A stretch of 64,000 nt of DNA from Gari tellinella (taxonomy: Eukaryota > Mollusca > Bivalvia > Cardiida > Psammobiidae). The stretch lies in assembly GCA_922989275.2 (NCBI GenBank), contig OV277857.1, positions 682,001 to 746,000 on the forward strand. The letters are read 5' to 3'. Made by a program: the position numbers and the translations under genes. A model generated the notes under the pieces. The model worked only from the letters and a program-made list of their open reading frames with translations. It did not search any database and was not told where the DNA came from. Shown here piece by piece: positions 23,087-34,900 of the stretch (within the stretch, counting starts at the first letter, position 1; every line of letters begins with the position of its first letter).

Positions 23087-23878
23087 ATGAAATACATGAT
23101 GGAACAAACAACAGAGAGACATTATAAGTGTGACTTGTGTGGAAAGTCATTTTATAAGAAAAGCCATTTAGTGATACACATGAGGATACATACAGGAGAG
23201 AGACCTTACAAATGTGACATGTGTGAAAAGTCTTTTACTACTCGCTCCAATTTACAGCGACACATAATGATACATACAGGAGAAATCTCAAAACCTTTCA
23301 AGTGTGATGTGTGTGAAAAGTCTTTCAGTGATAAAGGTAATTTAGTGATTCACATGAGAATACATACAGGAGAGAGACCTTACAACTGTTACATGTGTGA
23401 AAAGTCTTTTACTAATAGCTCCAATTTACAGCAACACATAATGATACATACAGGAGAAAGACTTTACAAGTGTGACTTGTGTGAAAAGTCTTTCAGTCAC
23501 AAAAGTGGTTTAGTGATACACACAAGGGCACATACAGGAGAGAGACCTTACAAGTGTGACCTGTGTGAAAAGTCTTTCAGTGAGAAAGGTGTTTTAGTGA
23601 CACACATGAGAATACATACAGGAGAGAGACCTTACAACTGTTACATGTGTGAAAAGTCTTTTACTACTAGCTCCCATTTACGGAGGCACATAATGATTCA
23701 TACAGGAGACAGACCTTACACATGTGACCAGTGTCAAAAGTCTTTTATTCAGAAAAACAGTTTAGCAGAACACATGGTTGTACATACCGGAGAAAAACCT
23801 TTCAAGTGTCATATTTGTAGTAAGGCATTTAAAAGGAAAAGAAATTTAGTCAAACATGAAAGGCTACATACAAGCTAG
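23087..23878 (+). CDS. C2H2 zinc-finger protein 3 (9 fingers, intact)
   Basis: 263 codons, [20 protein letters not shown] to [11 protein letters not shown], then TAG. Nine complete C-x2-C-x12-H-x3-H fingers with [12 protein letters not shown] linkers and one extended linker [11 protein letters not shown]. An in-frame TAG lies three codons before this ATG, which supports the chosen start if there is no upstream splice. It shares the first finger and last two fingers with gene 1 and the [20 protein letters not shown] pair with gene 2. No other domain. This is the reference copy of the triplication. Confidence 0.88.
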   Translation: MKYMMEQTTERHYKCDLCGKSFYKKSHLVIHMRIHTGERPYKCDMCEKSFTTRSNLQRHIMIHTGEISKPFKCDVCEKSFSDKGNLVIHMRIHTGERPYNCYMCEKSFTNSSNLQQHIMIHTGERLYKCDLCEKSFSHKSGLVIHTRAHTGERPYKCDLCEKSFSEKGVLVTHMRIHTGERPYNCYMCEKSFTTSSHLRRHIMIHTGDRPYTCDQCQKSFIQKNSLAEHMVVHTGEKPFKCHICSKAFKRKRNLVKHERLHTS

Positions 23879-24162
23879 AGACTCTACACTTGTTTGAAAT
23901 GACCTTCAGAAACACAGTGTAGACACATTTGAGAGTACAGTAACTCTTGTGGGTTATAAGGTTCCCTTGTGGATCTTTTTAGTTACCAAAACATGAACCA
24001 GTCTACTTTGAATTCTGTGTAGTTTAATTAATATTGGTCTTAATTAGCAAACAGTGCAGACCCTGATCAGAGGGTTCCTATGGGATTTGGGTCTACACTG
24101 TTTGTAAATGTGATGAGTATATTTAAAACAGGTCCATGGTGTTGAAAGAGTCAATATATGCA

Positions 24163-24488
24163 TAACCCATTACCCCATAAATACACCTTTTTCATGATTA
24201 AAAAGAAACAATTAATAATTGGCAAATTAATACTAACAAGCAATCAACAAGCAATGTCCCTCAATCCTTTTCCACCTCTAATTTGTTCCCACACTGAAGA
24301 AAATTCAATTCATACAGTCAAGAACATGTATCCTAAGAAATGTTTTCTTTATCCTAGCAGATAGTAGCTTAGAGCAGGCTGAAAGTAAAGCAAAATGCAC
24401 CTTAAGGTGCATTCTGCTTTACTTTCAGCCTGCTTTTAGTAGTCACAAATCTTCAAGATCAGAAACAGGCTATGGGGTAATGGGTTAA
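24163..24488. mobile_element. family B palindromic element
   Basis: CCCATTACCCCATAAATACA to GGCTATGGGGTAATGGG, TTAA at the right. Central AATGCACCTTAAGGTGCATT. About 60 extra bases lie in the left arm. Confidence 0.75.
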
Positions 24489-25347
24489 GTAGAGTAAAGC
24501 AAGCAAAAGTCACACAGTTGTAATTAATCTGTAAACTTGATTTCCCAAGACTACCATGTTAATATTAGCATTATCGTATGCCAGTAAACTTGAACATTAA
24601 GCATTTGTGTAACTTTCTTTTGTTTCCTTTTGAAAGCGCACTATGGTGAAAAAATATGTTTTCAAATTAAAACGTTCTTCAGTTCTAGTTATTTGTCCCA
24701 TTTGTTACCGTGGTCACCAGTTTAACGAGTCAACTTTTTTCATTTATATTCTAAAGTCGCCTTGCAACAGAGGTTCTGGTCCGAACAGTAGAAAAATTAT
24801 CTATATTTGAAAAGTTAAACCCAATTTTTAAACTGGCCTACACCGTGGTGTAATTTTGTGTTTGACAATTTTGTGGCATCCCCAGTTATGTAAAATATGT
24901 GTGGAAAAAATTGAAAAATTTCGTAGGTGGCGAATAATTATGACACATGACTGTTGTAGATGGTAGCTAAACCCATTACCCCATATGATATCCTGTTTCT
25001 AGTATTGGAGATAGGTGACCACTTAAAGGAGGTTGAAAGTAAATCAAAATGCACCTTATTGCATTCTTAATTCTGAATTTCTAAATTAAATTCTATATTC
25101 TTTAACCAGTTTGCATTAAGCCTCTACAGGGTTACCAAAACACTTTGTGGATGGACAGAACGATGGACGCCAGATATCCAGTGATCCTTATAGCTCACCC
25201 TGGAATTTTGTGCCAGGTGAGCTAAAAAGTTGACATATCAAAGCTTCGATTCATGTTTTACCTTCATGTTCTCTTGAGTCATAGGTGGATTTTATATAAA
25301 GGTTATATTGGGAGAAAAATTGAGACTTTAACTCTTTCCCCCACAGA

Positions 25348-25811
25348 AGCGCCTTTTAGCGAATATGATTTATTCCTCCGCTGAAGAAAATAGTTCCAAT
25401 TTATACAGTCATGAACACATATAAAAAGAAATATTTTCTATATCCTAGCAAATGATAGCTTAAAGCAGGCTGAAAATAAAGCAGAATGCGCCTTAACTCT
25501 TTGAACCCTAGTCCCGCATATAGGCGTTCTTTTCAAACAGTGTACATGTGAATAGTACACTTTTCCTGTGCAAACAGTGAAGACCCATATCAGAGGGCTC
25601 CGAAAGGAGCCCTCTGATATGGGTCTTCACTGTTTGTCATAATGCCAAATATTGACAAAAACAACCCATAAAAGTCAGAAATGGACTAGACATAAATGGA
25701 AACAGGAATTGTCCATTTGAAGTTTCAGGGAGGAAAGAGTTAAGGCGCATTCTGCTTTAAGTGGTCACATGTTTTCAGAACTAAAAAGTGTTATGGGGTA
25801 AAGGGTTAAAC
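25348..25811. mobile_element. family B palindrome split at its centre
   Basis: Arms GCTTAAAGCAGGCTGAAAAT and GCATTCTGCTTTAAGTGG are separated by the family A element 25497-25739. Kinesin exon 14 lies just to the right. Confidence 0.75.
25497..25739. mobile_element. family A element inserted into the family B centre
   Basis: TTAA at 25493-25496 and 25740-25743. Ends CTCTTTGAACCCTAG and GGAGGAAAGAG. Hairpin GGGCTCCGAAAGGAGCCC. Confidence 0.88.
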
Positions 25812-25863
25812 TCGACTCTTCAAAGCGATACATGGAAGTTCTACTGAAGACTTGGTGACTTAC

Positions 25864-25917
25864 CCTTGCTTCACTTTCGTGCAGTCTTTCTTTCATTTTT
25901 GGTGCTGATATGTTGTC
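25864..25917 (-). CDS. KIF16B: kinesin exon 14
   Basis: 18 codons, [18 protein letters not shown], corresponding to the stretch between neck and FHA domain. Flanked by TTTCAG and GTAAGT and in phase. No continuation is visible between here and base 1. Confidence 0.82.
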
Positions 25918-28900
25918 CTGAAAGACAAGCGAAAAATAATACATCAAAACCTAAGCGTAAAATTATATAAAATTATGTCAAATACCAGGTGTTTATGATA
26001 GGTGGCTGCGTTAAGCAGGGTGAAAGCGAAAGAGAAAGCTCCTTCTGTTACATGTTCACCTTGCTTTAACTCTTTGAACCCTAGTCACGCATATATGCGT
26101 CATTTGCAAAAAGTGTACCTATGAGGAGTACACTTGTCCTCTGCAAACAGTGTAGACCCTGATTAGAGGGCTCCTTAAGGAGCCCTCTGATCAGGGTCTA
26201 CACTGTTTGTCATTTTGACATATATTATAAAACTCAACTCTAAAAAGTCAAAAATGGACTAGACTAAATTGAAAACTAGAACTATCCATTTGAGGTTTCA
26301 GGGAGGAAAGGGTTAAGCTGCGACCTGTCTTTTATACCATCAATTAGCCTTCTATTTAGTGGCTGTAATAGGGTGGTTTAACTATAATTATTTTGTGTGT
26401 GATATCACTGTGTTATTTACCATGCTTGCTATAAGCATACAATGTACGTTAAATGTAATAAAGAAATTGAATTGAATTGTAATGTTATGTATTTATCTTA
26501 AAACCTTCAAACAATGAATAAATGACATTGAGGCAAAACTGATCACTGCTGAATTAAGAAATTTCTTAAAACTCTTAAATTTTCAATGAGACAGTTACAG
26601 TCAGCAATTATCATGAGAAAAGTCAAATCTAATACAATGTACAGTAAAACCCATCTATAACGGCCACTAACTTGTATTAATTATTATGTGTTTTAGACAG
26701 TTGACTGCTTAAAGCAAGGTGACAGTAAAACAGAAAGCTCCTATAGAAGCTTTCTTTTTTACTGTCACCTTGCTTTAAACTGTCAGCTGTTTTCTTATTA
26801 TAAAATCACTCAACTCTTTGAACCCTAGTCATGCATACACTCAGCACAAAAAGAAACGCACATCGTGCTCAGGCGCAGATTTAGTTACCTTTATTGAAGA
26901 AAATTAGAATATTTAGACTATATCTCAAGATTCATTTAATTCTGTAACAAGTTCAGAAATAAATACTCAAAAACACTGCCGCCTTTTAACCCTTTCACTC
27001 CTAATGACACCAAAAAGCGTGTGAGCAAACAGTTTGATCAGGATCCAAACTGTTTGACACTCGTATCGATATGCTTTAAGTCGAATTACATTGGATCTTA
27101 CTTTGAAACGATCTGGTAAGCAGACGACAATGAAACGGTGAAATGTTAAAATCTCACGATCAATTTGACAGCAATAGAGCAAACTGCAGCTGTTTAAAAC
27201 ACCGAACCGATTTGTGTAGGTTGTGATGCTACAAATGCAATAATAAATCTCCCTTTTTCAACATTGATAACCCTAGGCAGAACTACTGACAAATAATATT
27301 GTGATGACAAAATTGTGCGTTTCTTTTTGCACTGAGTGTATATATATATGCGTCATTTGCAAAAAGCATACATGTGAGGAGTATCCTGGTCCTATGCAAA
27401 CAGTGTCAACTCTGATCAGAGGGCTCCGTATGGAGGGTCTACACTGTTTGTCATTTTGACATATATGGTAAAAATCAACCTTAAAAAGTCAAAAATTGAC
27501 TAGACTTAATTGAAAACTAGAATTGTCCATTTAAAGGGACTCGCAACCGGATGGTGTACTTGTCAAAATAAAATAAAATACTCAAATAAAAGCAAATTTG
27601 TGGCATTATTTGACTTCTGACATTAAAATAATATGATCAGTCCAAAAAAAGTCTCAAGAATCGTCACCGAATCTTAGATTTTTTCAATCGTTTTTCTATA
27701 CCGACTAGTAGACGGTATAGTTGTTGTTGTTGCTTCTCTACACGGGCTCAGACATAAACCCGAGCCGAATTGTGAAGTTGTATGCACTTTCGATCGCTAC
27801 ACATTAAAATACGTTAAATCGATCCGAGATAAACGGATAGTTCCGTGGTCCATTGGTCTAAGCGGTTTCCCCTATTTTGCCTTCTGTCCGCCAATGCCGG
27901 GCCCCGGGTTCGAATCCCACCAGAGACCAATATTTTTTTTTATTGAAATACATTTTTTTAAACAGAATTTCTTATCTTAAACTAATTCTTTACCATTTAT
28001 ATAAGCGTTTGACACATATTTACAAATCACTATTTTTAATGCACCATCTGGTTGCGAGTCGCTTTAAGGCTTCAGGGAGGAAAGGGTTAAACTTTATTTT
28101 AGTGGTTGTGATAGAGAGGTTATACTGAATGTTTATGAAATCAACACAACCAAGGAGATGGCACATTATCAGTATCAGGGCAACAGATAAAAGGAAGTAA
28201 ACTAAACATGTCAAACAGTTTCTCACTCATTTCAGCACCAAATCATACAGTGTGACTACTCATTAAAACTATCACGAAGAGACAATTCTAATGGGTAGTG
28301 ACCCTATAGGGAATAATTCATAAATAAAGATTTTAGGTTTTTAAAAAAATCCGCTAATATGGAGCTCTTTTTAGACCATATCAACATTTTGCTTCTTCTT
28401 CTTAGCACTTGAACTAAATGAACTTAACCTTTTCAACACCAAATTTATTGTGAGGTTTTTCTCCTTCACCGCTATATTGTCGTGTACTTAAATATTGTTG
28501 TCTGCAAGAATATCTTAAAATTAGATTTAAGGAAATTTGACTTAAGAAATATTAAAATGGATGCCAGTTTGGATCCTGATCAGACACCGCATTATGCGGT
28601 GTCTGATCTGGATCCAAACAGACATCCATATTAATATTTCTTAAGTCAAACTGCCTACGGCTAAAACAAGGTATTTGGCACAGTAGAGTAAAAATGATGT
28701 TATAGGAAGATTGAAAGTAACTGAAAAGATAGCCAATGCTTTTTTTGGATTCAATATTTGAAGCTATGACCAATGTTGATAGCCTCCAAATTTTAAGTCA
28801 ATAGCTCACTCCGTTGTTGAGATATTGTAACAGATATGCCCCAAAAATGGCCATTTTTAAGCGTTATGCTGTCCCACTTCAATAAATTTTAATTTTGAGC

Positions 28901-31900
28901 TTAGAATACAATATTTTAACCACCTTAAAATCAGCTGTAATTAAGACAGTCTCATAGATGTATTTGTTAACTAAGTTTTTATAGGTGGATGATGAAAATA
29001 GACAGTATTTTAAGAAAGTTATGGCTTTATAACTGAAATAGGTGAGTTGGCCTAATCATCAGATTCACAGAGGGTATGCTTTGTTATATGTCTGTAAAGA
29101 ACTGTTATATTGTCAATAAACAAAAGGTTAGTGTTTAAAATGACTCATTTTTAATCAAAGTTTGAAATTCCGAAATATCTTTGAATTTGCACTTTGCATT
29201 TATAAAATTTTAGCATTCGAATGCCGAAAAGGGCAAAAAGAATTTTCTGTAGTGTCCGTAACAGGGGGTCTAGAAAGTCAATTTGTATTTACATTAGATG
29301 TTTTAAATTTCCAAATATTATTTGTATGAAGGTTTGTATGCAAAAGCTAAAATATTAAAGATTTCTTTGAACTGAAAGATAGTTGTTTGCGTGATTTTAG
29401 TGTTACGGACACTACAAAAATTGTACACTTAAACTGATAATTCATCATATCAAACTTCAAGAGCTTTTTTCTTAGTTTTGCTGCTTTGCAAAGCAATAAG
29501 TTTTGTTATGGATTATTCCATCACTTAAATACTCTTAGAAAATACAAGAAAGTCTTGTTTGATGCAACAATAGTATGATGTTATATTGCATTCGAAAGAG
29601 GGGTGTGCTTCGAAGAAATTTTCCAGTTCACCAGACCAGTGCCCAGTTTGACAAGAAAGGGCTGAAATAGTCTTCTACCATGTCAAACTGAAAGAAAGAA
29701 GTCCTGAGTAATGGACAAAACCAACAATTTGAGTCCAAATGATGACAAAGGTATGTAATAAAGAGTTAAAGCATTGCTTGTTGATAAAATGTAGTGTCCG
29801 TAACATATTACAGACATTTCTTTGTACACATGCTCAAGTAGTCCAACACTCAATTGTTACATCTGACTTTTTGAATTATTGTCCCCAAACAAAACAAATA
29901 TTGAAATTAACCCAATATAAGTAATCATTATCTTTCTCTCTTATATTTCAAACACCATTTGAGTCAAATTTAGTGATGCCAATAATCTGAAAGAATTTTT
30001 TGACTCATATATTACATCAAATAAAATTGTGTTCCTTGTATCAAGTCACATAGGCCTTTTAAACAACATATTTAAAACTTTAATATCTTTTTGATTCACA
30101 GCAATCATGTCTTTCCTAAACTTATTTCTTCTTGTCAAAAATGTTACGGACACTACATGATCTATTTAATTCATTGAAGGCAATCTATATAAGTTTTTAC
30201 ACATCTGTTTCTTTCATTATCTATGCCATTTGACCAGGCTATAGACTTACAGACACTTTTGACTTGGTTTCTACAGAAACAAATGGTCTAAAGCACACAT
30301 ACCCCATCTCATGATGATCTGGGCTTGACAACATTTATGAATTCTTCTAAAATAGAATTTTGTTCAGTCAGATCTGTAGTGCAACTGGTATAATGCTTAA
30401 CATGTAGGCCGAATTTGAAAATAACTAAATGTAAAGGTTCAGAGAGCTCTTGTTTAGATCCTTCTAATCTGAACTTATACTGCTTGCAAGTAAAAGAAGT
30501 GCAGTGTGTGGTCAAAGGTTACGAGATAGTTCAAATGGTATACTCACATTATTGCATGAGCTCTTGAAAGGGCCCCAGAATCTATAAGCCCAAACAATTT
30601 ATGAAAAATGATTATAGATCAATATCAAAGAACTCTTTTTGACCCATTACTCCAAAGATACACATTTTAACACTTTAATGTGTTCCTTCGCTAAAGAAAA
30701 TAGTTCCATTTTCTACAGTCATGAATATATATTATAAAAAAACCCATTTTCTTTATTCTAGAAAATGGTAGCTTAAAGCAGGCTGAAAGTATAGCAGCAT
30801 GCACCTTAAGGAACATTTTGCTTTACTTTCAAACTGCCTTAAGTAGTCACCTGTCATAAATACTAGAAACAGAATATGGAAAAAAGGATTAAGAGCCCTT
30901 TGATCTGTATCTGCACTGTTTATTACTTGTTGATTGCATATAGTGGAGCATATTTCAATTGGGTCCAATCATGAAATTATTATTATGAAATTATCGATTA
31001 ATGATTGAAATGGCAATATATCTTAAAAATATTTTGCAGATCAGAGCAAGAGTTCATCACTGTGACAAACTAGATCTGCTGTCAAAAAGTTGTACTTGAA
31101 GTGGTGAAGCTGAGAAGAAAAAGCGAATACTACGTTGAGAGTTAAGATGAGAAGAATTTGTCAGAAAACAGAAAACCCTAAAAAAATATTCAGTGCTGAA
31201 GAAGACTGACTCAGACAGAAGGAAAGACTACAGATTAACCTGATGGCATCTTTAGATCCTGAAGTACAAATGTAAAATCTGCTCTTAGAAAGAATAGAGT
31301 TGTCAGAGATACAATAAAACTCGCCGGAGGCACATTTGGAATCTTAAAGACAGAGTCTGAGGTCAATGTCATAAGGGTCAGGACTTTTTGTGTTTATGGA
31401 AAGGCCTTGTCCATAATTATACTCATGCATACCAAATATAAAAACAAGACCTCAAGAGACATAGGAGTTATAAGCATTTTTTGAAACCTAAACACAGATT
31501 ACGAAACCGAAAAGCGGGCCCTAAGTTTGAGGTCAAGGTCACTGGGGAAAAGAGAAAAACTTGCCATTACAGGTACATGCAAGTCAAAGGACAATCAGAG
31601 AGTTAATGAAGACCATCAAAACTGTAGACCTTCAGCATAAACTGAGGCTCTGATCCAGAATAGGAAAAGGAAGATATTACCACAGAAAACAGACACTTCT
31701 AAGAAACAGTAAACAGCAGAAAATACCACACAGTAATTTCAACAGTCCAAAAGTTACAACTCTGGGGATTTTGTTGCTGTTGATTTGAAACCAAATAAAG
31801 AACCCATATGTGTTTATGTGGCAGAAGTATGTATGAAGAGGAGTGTTGGCTCAAATACATGAAAAAATCAGGGGGTTTGTACACATGGCCTGAACAAACA

Positions 31901-34900
31901 TGTGACTTTGTCGTAAGAGCTGATTGACAATACCACAGGGAAACTTAAAAACCCTGAAATTGTAAATGAAAGGGGCCATTTTAAGTTTCAAACAAGTGAA
32001 TTAGACAATGTAAGGGTTATCCTTATATAAAAACACAAACAAGTCTGCTTTAAATAGTTTGGCATTGTAGCTTAAAGGTACAGTTTGGAATTGTAGTGTC
32101 CGTAACAAAAGTGGTTTGAGATAATTGTATGTCAAAAAAATTGTTTTTAACACATTTTGAACATTGAAAAGTGACTGTAATATAAAACTAGTCTTTGTAC
32201 TAGCAAATAGATGTGTTTTTAACATTGGGTTTGGAGGATGACAGATGTTAGGTGAAACGTTGCAAGTTCATTTTTTTGAAAGTTTTGCGCCTGTTCGTAT
32301 TAAAATTAAAAAAAATCAGTTTTGAATTTGAATTCAACTATATTTCATTTCAGTTATCTTATTAACATTCCATGTTTGAAGTTATGTGTTTAAATCAATA
32401 AATATGTTATGTTTTGAAATAAATCAGTGTTGTTATATGCCTGATGTAGTGTCCGTAACATTTAGGTGACATATACTTTAAAACCTCTATAAAAATACAT
32501 TTGTAGCAGCTGCAAACTTAAAACATGATTTGATATGAGTGGTCAAACCTTTAACTTTTTGATACTCTAAATTTCAAAATGCTACATTAAAGTTCATTTT
32601 TTGATCCAAGTGGGACACTGGTGTGCCAAATACCTTGTTTTAGCCGCTACTCTGATCTGGATCCAAACTGACATCCATATTAATATTTCTTAAGTCAAAC
32701 TACCTACTCTGATCTGGATCCAAACTGATATCCATATTAATATTTCTTAAGTCAAACTACCTACTCTGATCTGGATCCAAACTGATATCCATATTAATAT
32801 TTCTTAAGTCAAACTACCTACTCTGATCTGGATCCAAACTGATATCCATATTAATATTTCTTAAGTCAAAGTACCTACTCTGATCTGGATCCAAACTGAT
32901 ATCCATATTAATATTTCTTAAGTCAAAGTACCTACTCTGATCTGGATCGAAAACCATTTGCAAAGTTGAGTTTATGCAACTTCAGCAATGAAAGGTTTAA
33001 CTGTATGTAGACTTACAATATCTCCCCCGATTAGAGCCTTCAGTCTCTCGATCTCTGCCTTCAAGTCTCTTATCAGCTTAACATTCTGATCCTGGAGAAA
33101 AATAGCAAATAATTACAAGTACATTCATCTGTTCCCAAACAAATCTCTGTAACAAGAAGACTTCTGTTACAATGTTCAAATTCGTGATATGTGCCAACTT
33201 ACAAGAGTGCGATCTATCAGTCTGAACCCATTACTCAATAGATACCCCTTTTGACACATTTAATTAATATCAGAAGTATATGCTTTATTTTAGCAAATGT
33301 CAGCTTAACCTAGCCGTTTTCTAAGAATTGAAGATCAGCGACTACTTAAGGCGCATTCTGCTTTACTTTCAACCTGCTTTAAGCTACCATCTTGTAGACT
33401 ATAGAAAATATTTTATATGGTACACATCCATAACTGTTGAAGTGGAACTATTTTCTTCAATGAGTGAAAAAAATAAAGGCGTAAAAAGGCGTCTTTATGG
33501 GGTAATGGGTTAAAGCTACTCTGTGGCTGAATGGTTATATATATAGTCACTGTTATTGACAATCATTTAGCTCCTCATTGCTGCGAGTTCAAATCCCAGT
33601 CTGGGCACTTCGGATATTTAATTTTTCAACCTTTTAGCCGGCTTGCAGAAGATCAGAGGTTCTTCCCAGTTTTGTGCCCAAAACAGTGTAAACATGGTCT
33701 CTTGGGTCTTCCACCACCTGTTATTAGCTGAACCTCATGTTATGACTGAAACACTTTTAACGGTTTAACCCTTTCCCTCATAGAAACACCTTTTAGCAAA
33801 TTTGATTTATTCCTCTACTGCAGAAAACAGTTCCAATTTATACAGTGATAAACATGTACCTAAGTAAATATTTTCTATACCCTAGCAGATGATAGCTTCA
33901 AGCAAGTTGAAAGTAAGGTGCATTCTGTTTTACTTTTAACTTGCTTTAAGTGGTCACATGGGGTAACAGTTTACCAGTATAATATTTGGCTTACCTCATT
34001 GACAGTTGGTTTATTGATAATATTTTTAGCTCTATTTGCATATCGCAAGGCACTAAGGGACTCTGCATAGTTCACATCTGCTGGAGATATTGCTACAAAA
34101 ATACAAAACAGAAACCACACATAAGAACAATAGTACAACAGGGTACAGTCGAACTTCGATATCTCGAACTCGGTTAAATTGAACATACCCGTATTTCAAA
34201 GTTAAAACGTGGCTTTGCCACGTTTTAACTTTGAAATATGGGTATGTTCGATCTAACAGAGCATAAAATAATACATTTCATGTGTCAAACTATCGGATAG
34301 TTTGAGTTAAGCAAGTTGGAGATATCGAAGTTAGACTGTATGTCAAACACAGAACAATATTAACTCACCTATCATCCGACATGGACCATTGTATAAAACA
34401 ATACAAGACAAAACAATCAAAGAGACAACTAGTTTCATTGGTTGGAATAGTTATATGGGGCTAATGCTATTGGTTAGACAAATGGTCTTTAACCTTTACT
34501 CCATAGCCTGCTTCTAGTATTGATGACAGGTGACTACTTAAAGCAGGTTGAAAGTAAAGTAGAATGCCACTTAAGGTGCATTCTGTCTTATTTTTGGCTT
34601 GTTTTAAGCTACCATCTGCAGGTAGATAGGGAATATTTTTTATGCTGCATATTCATTATGATATAGACTAGAAATATTTTCATCAGTGCAAGAATGATTA
34701 AACGTGTAAAAAAGGCATATCTATGGAATAAAAGGATTAAGGACCATCTACAAAAGCCAAATATGTTTTTATGTACTTCACGACTTAGGGGTGTATTGTT
34801 GCATCAAATGGTAATTTTAAAACTTCAAGGTTATTAGGGTATGAGCAATACTTACTGGTCACCATTATAGTTCTAGCGTTGCCACCCAGACTATCTTTCA

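Larger units (their letters stand above)
20580..25260 (+). repeat. segmental copy 3 of the zinc-finger block
   Basis: Carries the intact zinc-finger gene 3 and is the most compact copy, so it is the best guide to the ancestral unit. It repeats the 1-1,500 stretch at its start and the GTAACTTTCTTTTG flank at about 24,610. Confidence 0.85.
26817..28092. mobile_element. family A element expanded by two nested insertions
   Basis: Outer pieces match intact family A copies (26070-26312). Interrupted at 26838-27338 by a TA-inserted element and at 27535-28063 by a TTAA element with a tRNA-like gene. The outer copy itself lies in a family C element ending GAGAGGTTATACTG. Confidence 0.85.
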
